NCBI GenBank assembly: GCA_021234155.1
Contig: JAJEKV010000027.1
Location: 11,794,716-11,858,715 of the forward strand
DNA length: 64,000 nt
Source: Isoetes taiwanensis
Lineage: Eukaryota > Streptophyta > Lycopodiopsida > Isoetales > Isoetaceae
Direction: 5' to 3'
Below, one piece after another: positions 11,264 through 22,395 of this stretch. Positions within the stretch are counted from its first letter, which is position 1. Each line of letters begins with the position of its first letter. A program made the position numbers and the translations under genes. The notes beneath the pieces were generated by a model. That model did not search any database, was not told the origin of the DNA, and saw only the letters and a program-made list of their open reading frames with translations.

Positions 11264-12909
11264 GGAGACAACATTGTAACCTTTTCCAGCAAAATATGGT
11301 CTGATACTGAAATGAGATATGCTAGGCTTGAGAAGAGTGCAGCAGTTTTGATGTATTTATTTGACAAACAGGGACATCTGATCCAAAACAACAAGACTCA
11401 GGTGTACATGAAGCAAAATCCACTGCCCCTACTCTTTGCAAAGAAGCCTCAGAAAGCCAAACTATGCAGGTGGGCTTGCAAAATGCAAGATTATGATATA
11501 GACATTCAGGTAACTCACAAATCTAAGGATCCTAGCTCTTATCTTACTGATGTTTTGTTTAAGTATGAAGACTTGGAGGATCTAGATAGCACTCACATAG
11601 AGGCTACAATTAACCTACTTGAGGAGGAAGACTGGCAACAAGCCATTAGAGAGTTTCTTGAAAAGGGAGAACTGCCAAAGAATCAGAGCCCTAGCCAAAA
11701 CAAGAGATTCAAAGACAAGGTCAAGAAGTTTAGGCTAATTGGTGATGTTTTGTGCAGGGTGAACAAAAAAGGTGTCTTGCTAAGATGTGTGGATAAGTTT
11801 GAAGCAGAATTGGTGTTAAAAGCTTGCCATGAGGGTGTGTGTGGAGGTCACTTTGCTGCAGATACAACTGCCAAAAAGATACTCAGATCAGGTTACTATT
11901 GGCCTTCAATCTTCAAGGACTGCTTTGAGAACATTAGAAGTTGCCACAAATGCCAAATCTTTGGAAAAAGAATCCTCCAGCCTGCTCCTCTGACAGCCAT
12001 AATATCTCCAGGATCCTTTCAAGTCTGGGGATTAGATTTTATAGGGCCTATAGATCCTCCTTCTTCTGCTTAGCATGAGTTTATACTGGTAGCCACTGAT
12101 TATTTCACAAAATGGGCAGAAGCAGTGCCACTGAGACAAGCCAATGCCCTGACAACAGCCAAATTCCTTCATGAAAATATCTGTGCCAGATTTGGCATCC
12201 CCTTGAAGCTAATATCAGACAGAGGTTCACAATTTGTCAATGAAGTGATTGAGCAGCTACTCTGCACCCTCAAGATCAAACACACAAAGAGTTCAGCATA
12301 TTATCCCCAAGGAAATGGTCAGGCAGAGTCAACAAACAAGGTACTTAAGTCAATTCTACAAAAAACAGTAAGCATATCCAAAAAAGACTGGCATTTGAGA
12401 TTAACTGATGCATTATGGACCTACAGAACCACCACAAAGCATGCTACTAAGCATACCCCATTTAGTTTGGTTTATGGCATTGAAGCTGTCCTATCTATAG
12501 AGTTAGAGTTGCCTTCTTTAAGAATGGCACATATTATTAACCTCAAAATGGAAGATGCTTTGCAAGACAGGTCATTAGGTTGATGCAACTTGAAGAGCAC
12601 ATGTATGATGCTGAAAATGCAGTCTTGCTGAAAAAAGCCAAGGATGTGGCAGCATTCAAAGCTGCTCACAGATTACAAGGTACCATGAAAATAAGAGAAC
12701 TCGTGCTAAAATGGAACAAGGCCAGAGAAAAGGTTGCAGGAAAGTCTGAGAATTTGTGGGAAGGACCCTATGAGATCATTGGTGAGGCTGGCAGGGAGTC
12801 TTATTGACTCAAGGACCTCACTGATGGCCAAGAACTGCCAAATCCTTTCAATATCCTTCACTTAAAGAGGTACTGGCAACAGCATGTTGCCTTGAGTCTA
12901 TTTGAATAG
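11264..12909 (+). pseudogene. RNase H remnant and integrase of the gypsy element
   Basis: After the TAG at 11,263 the same frame continues with the classical RNase H (FSSKIWSDTEMRYARLEKSA and an ADVLSR-like SYLTDVLF). Integrase follows: the HHCC zinc module (HEGVCGGHFAAD...SCHKCQIF), then the DDE core with WGLDFIGPID, LISDRGSQF and AYYPQGNGQAESTNK holding the two Asp and the Glu. Stops lie at 12,071-12,073 and 12,581-12,583, with a frameshift just before 12,580. The C-terminal part (LVLKWNKAREK, LWEGPYEI, NPFNILHLKRYW) is the usual GPF/Y-type integrase tail. No chromodomain was seen. Confidence 0.88.
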
Positions 12910-13432
12910 TCCTGCTTACAGAAAGTAGGTAGTTGTAGGTTAGATCAGACTTAACTAGGCCTAGATTTACTTTTTTATGCAAACAACACTTTCCTTACTT
13001 CCTAATCATGTTTACCTCTCAGAAAAAACAGCAAAAAGAGCTTCAAACATGCTTAAACTAATGGCAGGTCACACACATTATCATGCAGGTTCACCCTTCA
13101 AAACACTCACAAACATATAATCTGCTCAAAGTTGGCCAAAATCCATTACAAGCCCTTTCCCATCTCCATTTCCTTCAAAACCAAGTCAAAGACTGCCACC
13201 ATATCTCCATATGGTAGTCATATTCCTAACAGATTTATCATTTTGTCATGCAGGTTCATCACTTGATTCATTCATATTCATCTGACCACTCAAACAACTT
13301 TTCTTCCACCACCCTTGCTCCCCATGCACACAAGCCTTCTCCCTAAGTATTGCCAACCATTCTCCCACATTGGCAAGCTCATTTGAAGAACACCATCTCC
13401 ATTTCACACTCCCTCTGTTTGTTTAGCATGAT
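12910..13432 (+). other. 3' untranslated internal region of the retrotransposon
   Basis: Non-coding sequence between the integrase tail and the right LTR. No convincing polypurine tract lies directly before 13,433; the bases there are CCCTCTGTTTGTTTAGCATG. Confidence 0.6.
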
Positions 13433-14079
13433 GCTGCCACCTCGTGGCAGCATGTAAGAGCAACTTCACAAGAAATCACAAGGAAATGAAGACACATGTG
13501 CAAGACACTTCCATTTGGAGCTCATTGTTTAGGTATGAAGACAAATCTCTACACCAAGTTGAAGACCAATGGAGAACATTCAAAGGAGCATTCAAGTTAG
13601 CAAAAGGAAGCAAGACTTGAGTCAAAGGTTGAAAAAGAAGTCAAAGAGAGAAGACCCCTAGTCAAAGATTGGAAGACCCCCAAAGAGTATGTTGTCTTGC
13701 CACCTTTTGAGATTTTTACACTATCTTAGAGTTATTGGCTCAAGAAGGCATTGCTCACATCCATACTCACTTCTCATGCCCTTCCTTCATCTCATTCATC
13801 ATATTTCCATAACTCAAAGTCTTTTTCCCTAGGGCAAAATCTCACACACCACATATTCATGCACCATGTATATCACACACACCCATCATAATCCATTACC
13901 ATGCACATGACAAGTTTTAAGAAAACTCACTCTCTCTCTAAAAAAGAAAAAGAAAGAGGAGAGAAGGTCCACAAATCCATTACATCACTAGTTCAAGACC
14001 AAAGTATTGGTCAAAGATCAAGTCTCAAAAAGCCTAAGTTGACTAGTCGAAAAAATCACTATTTAGTGCCACCTCACCT
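13433..14079 (+). repeat. Right LTR segment
   Basis: Near-identical copy of 6,749-7,393. The true LTR probably runs past 14,079, because that point is set only by where the left copy is truncated. Confidence 0.85.
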
Positions 14080-15114
14080 TCAAAATCATGCACACATCAT
14101 CCACATCATCACCAAGTCACCCAACACGTGTCATTCACACTTTGTTACACTTCAGCAAGATTTTACCTAGGGAAAATTTCCTTGACACCTTGCCTTCCAC
14201 CTCACCATGCCACATCATCACCATTTGCCAAGTCACCACCCATATGCCACATAACCTTGTACACCATGGAAAAAGGGCCAAAAAATGAAGTTGCTTATTT
14301 TCAAAATTTGTTTTTTCCACCTGAAAGCTCATGAAAAATCATGCAAAATGGTGATCAAAGATTCTCATTTTGACCACATCTAGCCCTTGTTTTAGTGGTT
14401 CTTGGGATGCGCGCCTTACCTCATTTGTGCAAACATTTGGCTTGGTTGCCCCCCAAAAATCCATGTCATTTTCTAGCCAGCCATGTTTAGCCGCGTGGAA
14501 ATCTGTCGAGCCCATTTTTCGTCAAATGCCTGTGGGATATCTCTGGTTTTCGTGAAGAACCCTGAAAATCATGGCAAGATCCGAGAATGCAGCCTAACTA
14601 ACCGGTAAATCATGATCAAACCGGCCCGATTTAGCCTTTTGATGCCAAGAATCTCGCTAAGAATGGTTAAAAACTCATTTATTGTTGTTAGACAAGAGCA
14701 AAGCCACGTTACAGGGGTTTATTCGAAAAAGGGGATATCATTTTGAGGAAGAAATCATGGTTACAACACCTCAACCGACTGACTTACAGATCAAGAAAGA
14801 ATTTGACAGGCAGAAGAGGCAAAATCCGATCCGCTTCATCAAGAACCGACCAGAAATTGTCAGATTTAAGGGATTGATGAGGTTTCAGGAATTTTTTGAG
14901 CACCCCAGCGCCTTGAGTGATCAAATCCAGCACATTACTGTTGGGAATGCCCTCTATTTGCCCTGTACTGCCTCCTTGTGTCAGATTTCCTGAAGATCTG
15001 ATGCAATAAAGTCTTATATCATCCTTTGAAGTCATGTATTACCTTTGTTTCACATATTTCATGAATTTCTCCATGTTAAATCACTGGGAAATTCCCTATC
15101 ATGACGAATATTTA
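14080..15114. other. Probable LTR remainder and flank with one unassigned ORF
   Basis: The first few hundred bases probably belong to the 3' LTR. An open frame of 103 codons (14,682-14,993, plus strand) contains IMVTTPQPTDLQIKKEFDRQ and PIRFIKNRPEIVRFKGLMRF, which has the composition of real protein. I do not recognise it; it could be an exon relic or a gag-like piece. Homology to the DUF1685 duplicon begins at about 15,115. Confidence 0.35.
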
Positions 15115-16107
15115 AAGCCATATAATCATGATGACTACTTAAATCTATTACATTTGCATGATTCTCTTTTGCTCTCCTATTCAGACAATCTCGAATAGAC
15201 ATTGATAATTATGATGGTGTAACACAATAGACTACATATCTTCTTCAACATCCAACTTAATGTGAGAGTGTAAAGAAACTTAAGACATCAAGAGATGACA
15301 CACAAAAGGCTTTAACAGTTTCAAGGGCATAAAGGTGTTGCATGACACATAAAAAGGTTTAACAGTTTCATTCTCATGCAAGAAAAAAGTCTTTTAGTCT
15401 TCTTTTTGGAGTCAACCACCATCCCTGGTGTGCCTTGCCTCCCCTTTTTTGGGGCTATGGAAAAAAATAAGAATAAAGTATCTTCATCCATGCATCTAGG
15501 AATGAGCTTCTAGAAAGCATTGAAACTAAAAAAACTTAAAGAAAAAACAAAGAGTTATTCTAGAAATTACAGCAATTCCAAAAGAAAATTGAAGTTATTG
15601 AAGACAAAATTAATTGATTGATTTCATCATAATCAAACCGTAGAGATACAGTTAAATAGATTTATAGTGCTGCAAAGCCTTATTCAAAGATGCATCTATT
15701 TCACATGCTTCTTTTCCTTCTTCATATTCCCATGCGTTTTTTCTCTTTGCAAAGATTGACATGTTGTGATTGTCGACAATTGCAACCAACACCCTTGGCC
15801 CACCACTTAATCATTTCAAGCTTGTGGGGATCAAGCTTTCTAGGAAAATATAGTTTGGAGCCACTAACAACACGTCTTAGACTGGGCTTACCATGATAAG
15901 GACCTTTGTGAGGGCTAGATTCAACACTCACTTGTTCTACATCCAAAGGAGATTTAGGAGATTCAAGGAGAGATTCAAGTAGGGCTTTTTTTGTAATGAA
16001 TTGTGCATCATATCCTCTTTCATTTTTTCCTTCTCCTACACTTTTTGATGACGATGGTGAGGTCACATAATACATTTGAAGTGCAGGAAGGACATCCCAA
16101 AGTGTAG
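15115..16107 (-). pseudogene. Truncated DUF1685 gene, copy A
   Basis: The sequence is homologous to the 3' half and downstream flank of the two intact DUF1685 genes at 34.5-35.2 and 43.1-43.8 kb. On the minus strand it reads MYYVTSPSSSKSVGEGKNER and continues through PRKLDPHKLEMIKWWAKGVG and CNCRQSQHVNLCKEKK. The tail then diverges by frameshift. Homology stops abruptly at 16,107, just after ILPALQM, so the N-terminal part, including the EGCIDLGFGF signature, is absent. It is more diverged than the other two copies are from each other, so it reflects an older duplication. No start codon or promoter remains. Confidence 0.85.
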
Positions 16108-16735
16108 GATGACCTTGTGAACATGACTTTATTACTTAGGGAAATGTATCTCTGATAAGTGGAGCAAAATTTCAAGGAATTTAAAGCTGAATTCACCTTT
16201 TCCTTTACAGCTTTGCTGCATCTACACTAGGTTTAAGAATGGAACAACACTTTGGAAATTTATCCACTTTAGGATATTAGTTACTCCTCGAAATTTTATC
16301 TATTGGCTGTATATAAGTCGGATATTGGGCTATGGCTGTATATTAATTAAAGTCTCTAAAACTTCGTAGCTTATGTTGCCAGTAATTCAACCACGTCCAC
16401 TTCAAAACGTTGTCAAGGTTTTGGTTCATGAAAATATAGATAACGCTACAAGAATACCCTTTAATTATACCCTTTGGTGAGTCTTAATCTTAGATTGATT
16501 CGGTTCCAAGTCTTAGATAGAACAACATAATAGTGGATCGAATTAATTCATAATATTGGTTTGAAGTTGTGGTATTTTCCTTTATAGAAGAAGCCATGGT
16601 AGCAAATTGGCAATGTTGACCATTCACTCAAATTATTGTCATCCTTAACATGTCATAGATGAAGAACAAGCCATCCTAGAAAATTGATAATGTTGATCAT
16701 TCACTCATATTATTGTCATCCTTAAACCCCTTATT
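16108..16735. other. No gene recognised
   Basis: AT-rich intergenic sequence. A short direct repeat (TTATTGTCATCCTTAA, at about 16,634 and 16,712) is the only structure seen. Confidence 0.5.
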
Positions 16736-17090
16736 CCTTAATCTACACCGTACGTAAAGTTCCTTGTTTGTGGGGTATGCAAGTACAAAATTTGCTATAC
16801 TGTATAACAAGATTCGCAAAATACTATAAGATTTCAAGCGGAATACTATATGGTGTTGATTTTGTACGTGCAAAATACAATTATGAGGGCTCTCGCTGCC
16901 CTACGTCACCCCCCGTGTGAATATGCACCCAAACCAAAGGGGGTTTAAGGGGGATTTTAATTTAAATGTGTTGAACCCAATGGTTGTGTTAATTAATGTC
17001 AATGGTTGTTATGTGTTGGTTGTTATGTGTTGGGGGATTTAATTTTTATATGTTAGGGACGTCCCCCCCCCGGGTGTGACAAAAAATTTA
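16736..17090 (+). repeat. Dispersed repeat family 1, single arm
   Basis: This matches, in inverted orientation, 25,541-25,850: GTTTGTGGGGTATGC, GGCTCTCGCTGCCCTACGT, CCCCCGTGTGAATATGCACC, AAACCAAAGGGGGTTT and GGGGGATTTTAATTTAAATG occur in the same order. The copy ends near a run of C at about 17,062-17,073. The family appears again at 25.9 and 26.1 kb. Confidence 0.8.
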
Positions 17091-17639
17091 GAATTCAAAC
17101 CAGAAAAAAACTAGAATTCATTTGAGGCTTTCATCACTTGTAGCTTTTGAATTTCATAACAATAAAACAAATAGAACATAAGTAAAAGTTACCATAAAGA
17201 TAGAGCGGATTGACCCCATTATTCTGAAAGTCATAAAGTTTGCAACACCCATACACAAACATTTTTCAACTGGAATTTAACAGCAGCCTTTGGCCTCCAT
17301 GGATTCTTGTGGTGAGAAACCAAAGTGGGAAACTTTTCTGCTTGTTAGCACAAGGATCTAGAAGCCTTGGAATTTGCTTCATAACTGCCTCAAAATCTAA
17401 AAAGGCATGGTAATTGTTTGTAAGCTTCATTCGAAATGAGCCATAAAACAATATCCAATAGCGCAATCCTGTATTAATCAGCTGGTAGGATGTGAAAGCC
17501 TACCAAACCCGACCGAGAAATTGATGTTTTAGCATAGATAACTTAACCAAACATATCCATATCATACACCATCAAAAAGATCTCAGAGAGAGCTTTCCAA
17601 CGCAATAAAAATCATCTCAAACAGAGCTCTGGATCAAAA

Positions 17640-17960
17640 GTTATTATAAGAAATGTGTTGCCCGCGGGGAAACTGCACTACATGCGCCCTTCAAGCACAC
17701 AAAAAGAGGGCTTTTGTTGTGAGCCATTGGTTGTTGACCATTATGCACCACACGCACAAAAAAGGGGCTTTTGTTGTGAGCCATTGGTTGTTGACCATTG
17801 GAAAAAAAAAGGCTAAAATCAATGGCTCAGAAATGGTGCACTCTAGATGTACGCATTAGTACATCCATTTGAATACATCACGAAATCATAGGAAAACCTT
17901 AGTGAAAAGCGTACAAAAACACAAAGAAAACCCCCTGTTATTATGCTACATATAGCATGT
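17640..17960 (-). repeat. Dispersed repeat family 2, inverted copy
   Basis: Inverted relative to 20,400-20,690 and 23,170-23,420. Shared blocks are TGCACTCTAGATGTACGCAT, TACATCCATTTGAATACATC, and AAAAACACAAAGAAAACCCC followed by TGTTATTATGC. A tandem duplication of about 57 bp sits at its edge (GGCTTTTGTTGTGAGCCATT at about 17,709 and 17,766). Confidence 0.75.
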
Positions 17961-18299
17961 TGAGACAAAGAAGAATAAGCCATCGTTGCAGATTGATAAT
18001 GCTCATATTATGATCATCCTTAAAGCACATTGTAGATAAAGAAGAATGAAAGTGGAATCCAATGCTGATATGCAAAGAACATGGTTACCTAAGCAAGCAT
18101 TGGGAAAGGAAAAAACCTAATTGAGATTAAGCTACCATGAAACTTGAAATTGAAATGGGTTGACAGAGGATCCGATGTATATAGAAAGCTCATATAAATG
18201 CACGCCCCTACATATGCGCGGCAACACCGACATACGTTTACTAGTATATTTTTTGATGTATATTTCTACCGTTTGACAGCATTCTTATTACAACCACGG

Positions 18300-18475
18300 T
18301 TTTTTTCCTCGAAAACCCTTCAGGGTGGGGTTTTTTTAATCCGAACAGTAATAAGTTTATTGCACTCCTTCATTGGGTCCCATAGGGCGATTGGTCTTCG
18401 TGCATCATAAAAACCATTCTATTCTATTCCATTCTATCCCTATTCTAATCTCTCCTATTTCTTTTTATCCCCCTT
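18300..18475 (+). repeat. Non-LTR-like 3' tail with (ATTCT)n, copy 1
   Basis: The sequence from CTCGAAAACCCTTCAGG through TTTTTTTAATCC, GGGTCCCATAGGG and TTGGTCTTCGTG ends in imperfect ATTCT repeats. It parallels 40,680-40,801 and 32,863-32,964. A shared body ending in a pentanucleotide tail is typical of a SINE or RTE-type LINE 3' end. Confidence 0.5.
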
Positions 18476-18547
18476 CTTTATTTTCAACCACCGAGTTTGA
18501 GGAGTTTACCGATGTTAATAAGCACCTATATGTTCAAGGGACCTACC

Positions 18548-18738
18548 CTCGAGGAACTTACTCGCACTTATTACCAATTTCAAAGCATCACCCGTGAGGA
18601 ACTTACTCAAACCTACTACCAATTCCAAAGTATCACCCATGAGGAGCTTACTCACACCTACTACCAACACCTATATCAATTCTAAAGTTATCCATGAGGA
18701 GCTTACTCACATCTACTACCATTTCCAAGGTATCGCCT
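18548..18738 (+). repeat. 45 bp minisatellite, about four copies
   Basis: GAGGAACTTACTCGCAC, GAGGAACTTACTCAAAC, GAGGAGCTTACTCACAC and GAGGAGCTTACTCACAT each begin a unit of about 45-55 bp that continues with CTACTACCAATTCCAAAG and TATCACCCAT. The repeat opens a reading frame, but no protein is implied. Confidence 0.85.
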
Positions 18739-18749
18739 ATTTTCAAACC

Positions 18750-19310
18750 TTTCTCCTCTTGGACTGAGGTGCTTATGAGCATCTGAAACATTCTATAGCA
18801 TTCTATTTTGACTGTGCAAAGTTTCAAAAAACATTATATATGGAGACTGGGGTGCTTACCCATGAGCATCTAGAACATTCTAGGACATCCTAAAATATTC
18901 TATTTTGTTTGTTTGCAAAATTTAAAAAGTTTTTATTTTTGGACTGAGCTACTTACCCATGTGCATCTAGAACATTCTAGAATTTTCTAAAACATTCTTT
19001 TTTGACTCTTTTCAAAATCTTGAAAAAACTTCTATTTTTGCATGAGCATGTAAAACATTCTAGAACATTCTATTTTGGCCCTTTGCAAATTTTAAAAGAA
19101 ACTTTCTATTCTTAGACTGGATTGCTTGAGCATCTAGAATATTCTAAAACATTCTAGAACTATCTAGAACTTTCTATTTTAACTCCTTGCAAATTTTCAA
19201 CAACTCTATTTTTAGATTGAGTTGCTTACCCATGAGCATCTACAACATTTGAGAATATTCTAATTGAGGTGCTTACTATGAGCATGTAGAACATTCTAGA
19301 ACCACTATAC
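18750..19310. repeat. Degenerate ~110 bp tandem array rich in heat-shock-element-like motifs
   Basis: Irregular units share GCTTACCCATGAGCATCTAG, AACATTCTA, CTATTTT and a GCAAATTTT-like block. Within them are alternating GAA/TTC pentamers of the heat-shock factor site: four in register at 18,970-18,987, three at 19,058-19,070, five with one mismatch at 19,052 + 100 to 19,174, and three at 19,289-19,301. The array may simply be an AT-rich minisatellite; binding is not shown. Confidence 0.7.
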
Positions 19311-19364
19311 TACATTTTTTTGATTAGGTCCTTTTCAACTATGTTTGAGGCTGACTTTTTTTTT

Positions 19365-19640
19365 AACAAATTGTTGGTTGATTTAATAGTTAAGATGGGG
19401 AGCTGGCCACACACTAGAGTTCAAATTCCTTCTAAGATAAAACAATAAAATTTTCTCCGCTTTGAAGATGGAGGGCCGAGATCCCGCCATGTGGTGTTGT
19501 CTCAACCGTTGATGGGGCATGGAAAACTCGCTTACTCACATACATACAAACACTATTTTTTCTCCTCTCTGAATATGGAGGGCTGAGGTCATGCCAACAG
19601 TGCCTTCTTTATTTTTTCTCGTCTCTGAATATGGAGGGCT
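19365..19640 (+). mobile_element. tRNA-derived SINE-like head
   Basis: TTGGTTGATTTAATAGTTAA resembles a pol III A box. GAGTTCAAATTCC about 45 bases later resembles a B box. A body with GGAGGGCCGAGATCCCGCC follows. The diverged segment GAATATGGAGGGCTGAGGTC occurs twice (19,570 and 19,627). No poly(A) tail or target duplication was found. Confidence 0.4.
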
Positions 19641-19669
19641 GAGGTCATGCCAACGGTGCCTTCTTTGGG

Positions 19670-20130
19670 CGCCTAATGGTTTGGAATATGATAGGTGGAG
19701 TTGAACCCCTACCAAAAAATCAATGCTTTAAAACAAATGCTTTTACCAGTGCAACCAAGAGCAATGAAATTGAAAATATGTAGTTCACTTTAAGCAGTTG
19801 ACTAACCAATTCGTTGAGACCATTTTTAACATTCAAATTACTAAGGTTTGATTAAGGCTTCCCTTATTATAAGTATTTTACATGTTGACATACTCTAGAA
19901 AAATATGTGTACAAAGTATTTAAGAGCTGACAACAACTTTATCACAGCTTTTAAGCCACAAGTAACGTCTCCTTAGATGACTTGAATTATACTTTATTTA
20001 TCATCCTTGGAAGAGCCAAGATTTTTATCATTATAATTCTGAAAAAGATCCTTCTATTGAAGACTTTATAACGATTTGTTTGTTTGACCAAAAAAATGTC
20101 AATTAACTCTTCGAGGCTCCTGAAATCAAT
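19670..20130 (-). repeat. Duplicate of the laccase 3' flank
   Basis: It aligns with 26,336-26,845, directly downstream of the laccase gene: GGTTTGGAATATGATA, TACCAAAAAATCAATGCTTT, CAATTCGTTGAGACCATTTT, ACTCTAGAAAAATATGTG, GACAACAACTTTATCACA and TCCTTCTATTGAAGACTTTA occur in the same order. Homology stops before the laccase stop codon would be reached. Its beginning on the minus strand (GTAAAAGC ... GGGGTTCAACTCC, about 19,695-19,750) also has tRNA-like A and B boxes, as does 26,355-26,410. Confidence 0.85.
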
Positions 20131-20399
20131 AGCTTCTAAACCCATTGGAATAGAGTGGGACGAAAAATTTGCACGTCTACAACACATGTGCCGCTTACCT
20201 CACTTCCATTCACAAATATAGATGCCCATGTGCAAGAATTCCATGCGCCATGCCATCTCCAAAAAATAAGAACCTAAAACCAAAGACAAATCTACCATAC
20301 CTATAGAGCTAGCATCCTCCACCGTAATCGAGGGTACCATCATTAGCACCAAACGCTCATACCATATGAATAAAACCTTAAACCTTCAACAACCACACT

Positions 20400-20690
20400 A
20401 TATAAATATGTAGCATAATAACATGGGGTTTTCTTTGTGTTTTTGTACGCTTTTCACAAAGGTTTTCCTAAGATTTCATGGCGTATTCAAATGGATGTAC
20501 TAATGCGTACATCTAGAGTGCACCATTTCTTAGTCGTTGATTTAGCTTTTTTTTTTCAATGGCCCAACATCCAAGGGCTCACAACAAAAGCCCTCTTTTT
20601 ATTTTATTTTAGTTGCCATTTTGAGAGTTTTGCATGCAAGCATCGTGCCATCATGTTTTAGGGTTATTTTAGGGTTAGGAAGAAAGAAGG
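20400..20690 (+). repeat. Dispersed repeat family 2, copy 2
   Basis: Begins GCATAATAACATGGGGTTTTC and runs through TTTTTGTACGCTTTTCACAA, ATGTACTAATGCGTACATCT and AGAGTGCACCATTTCTTAG to ATTTTAGGGTTA. It is the same family as 17,640-17,960 (inverted), 23,170-23,420 and 41,060-41,200 (more diverged). Confidence 0.75.
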
Positions 20691-20733
20691 CAAGAATCTA
20701 AAGCAATACAATGCTGCAGGGTTCGAACATGCT

Positions 20734-20940
20734 TCAAGATTCAACATTCGGCTTCAAGAAAATTTTGTTCAGATTTTGGTTCAAGAGGGCGGTTGTGATA
20801 TGCTTCATGGCGGGGACCAGTTGGGTCCAGGCGGATTTTTTGCTGTAATCCGACAGGAGTTCGTTTGCCACAACAATTGCGTTGATATCAGTTGCTGGGT
20901 AATATGGGACCACTTTTTCCTGTACCCATTTATCCGCCAA
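20734..20940 (-). pseudogene. GH17 beta-1,3-glucanase fragment
   Basis: The minus strand encodes WVQEKVVPYYPATDINAIVV, then ANELLSDYSKKSAWTQLVPA and MKHITTALLNQNLNK. This is the typical plant glucan endo-1,3-beta-glucosidase segment in which ...NVlPYyPatnI..I.VGNEvl carries the catalytic acid. Here the Gly of the usual VGNE is Ala (VANE) but the Glu is kept. Only about 68 residues of a protein of over 300 remain. The frame ends at a stop after an unrelated tail, and the 5' side abuts a PPR fragment on the other strand. This is a gene relic. Confidence 0.8.
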
Positions 20941-21269
20941 CAGTGATCACATATAACAGCCTCATCAATGGCCTCTGCAGGGCAAACAAAATGGAGAAGG
21001 CGCATGAGCTTTTGGCAGAGATGTGCAAAAGGGGATACAAGCCTGATATTTTCACCTTCACCACTTTGATTAGAGGGCTCTGCAACGCTGGCAAGTCAGA
21101 TGATGCACTATTTAAACAAATGGTGCAAAGTGGCTGCAAGCCCACTGTCATTACCTACAACACACTGATTACCGGGTTTCGCAAGGCTGGAAATCTGGAT
21201 GGGGCCTTGGATCTTCTGACAGAAATGGTAGAAAGCGGCTTTCATCCAGATTTGGATGTGCCTCTGTAA
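20930..21269 (+). pseudogene. P-class pentatricopeptide repeat gene fragment
   Basis: Three consecutive PPR motifs are visible: VITYNSLINGLCRANKMEKA..., IFTFTTLIRGLCNAGKSDDA... and VITYNTLITGFRKAGNLDGA..., the first and third of 35 residues and the middle one about two residues short. The family binds organellar RNA in a sequence-specific way; full proteins have ten or more motifs and a targeting peptide, neither of which is present. The frame stops soon after the third motif. A fourth motif is found 850 bases downstream at 22,119, so the gene has been broken by inserted sequence. Confidence 0.85.
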
Positions 21270-22118
21270 TTGTGCTAATCACTGAGATCTAGTAGATTCT
21301 TGACGTAGGGTGCAGAAGCTTTCGACAACACATAGATTCTAAGTTTATCTGGGGGGATGAAGCTGAAGCTTCTTTTGAAAGAGGATTGGGAGGCTACAAA
21401 TGATACTGCGAGAGGAGATAAAACTTTGATCATACGGAGGAACATCTGGAACCATTTCAAGACTTTACAGAATACCAGATATTTAGCTGTGGGTCTCTCT
21501 TTGATTTATTTTTGGCATGCTAGGAGGAAAAGCGTGCTGCTTGTCATCTTGGTAAGTAGACTCAAGTCACCTTATCCAATTCCTGCTATAGGCAAAATAT
21601 CCATTTTAGCTGTTGCATTTATGCTATATAACTGGACAAGGTATTCTATGGTAAAGGTTTGCATGTCTTGCAACAATGCCCACTTAAATTACAGGGGTAA
21701 TTATGCATAGCCTCAGCATGACTAAACTTGATAGCTATGTTTCCAGAAACATGATGTGATGTATGATTGATTCATTTCCTACAGGATCTTTAGGTAATAT
21801 CAGTCCAGTTACAGGTTCATGGGGTGCAATAGAGATGACTAAAGATGCAAGTCGCATTCACCTGGTATTAATTCTGCATTATAAAAGAGCAGAGGATGTT
21901 TTAGATCTTCAGTATTAGATCTTCAGTATTGCTCTACGAATGTGAATGCAAGATATAGGAGATTCATCTACAGAGATGGGCCTTTTGATAGATGAGAATA
22001 TTCCATCTATAGAATACCTGGCCTTTGATAATGAGCCATAAGTGGCTGATGACATGTCTTGATCTGATAGACTCATTGGTAATATGTTAGGTAGGATGCC
22101 TTTCAACTCCTGAGAACC
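21270..22118. other. Non-coding insertion between PPR fragments
   Basis: No recognisable protein or element ends. A 17 bp direct repeat (TTAGATCTTCAGTATT) occurs at about 21,900-21,930. Confidence 0.45.
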
Positions 22119-22250
22119 ATGAGTGAGAATGGCTGCAAACCAGGTATTTTCACATATAATACTTTGTTAGATGGATTTTTTAAGGCTGGTAGAATTGAGA
22201 AAGCACATGAGCTACTGAAGGAAATGATTTCTGAAGGCTGCATTTCAGAA
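22119..22250 (+). pseudogene. Isolated PPR motif
   Basis: MSENGCKPGIFTYNTLLDGF followed by FKAGRIEKAHELLKEMISEG is one complete PPR motif with its junctions. It is probably the continuation of the fragment at 20,930-21,269, since both read on the plus strand and belong to the same P-class type. The frame ends without further motifs. Confidence 0.75.
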
Positions 22251-22395
22251 CATGACTGCAGTGCAGACAGCCATGATGGTCTTGGATTTCATGCTTCTTG
22301 TCTCTTTGGTTTGATGTTTATGTCTGTCGGGTTCGATTCTTTTTGTTAAATAAGAGACTAGAAGGGAAGGAAGTTGATTGTTCAGCAGAAGTATC

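Larger units (their letters stand above)
6749..14079 (+). mobile_element. Ty3/gypsy LTR retrotransposon (Tat-like), degenerate
   Basis: Two direct repeats of about 645 bp (6,749-7,393 and 13,433-14,079) flank a polyprotein region whose order is gag zinc knuckles, protease, extra RNase H, reverse transcriptase, RNase H and integrase. Integrase last marks it as Ty3/gypsy. The extra RNase H points to the Tat group, though the usual Tat position is after the RT-RNase H. By eye the two LTR segments differ at about nine positions, all transitions, so the insertion is fairly young. The 3' part of the left LTR, the primer-binding site and the start of gag are replaced by unrelated sequence at 7,394-7,866. 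The end of the right LTR past 14,079 cannot be located because the left copy is truncated. Frameshifts and in-frame stops make it non-autonomous. Confidence 0.88.
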
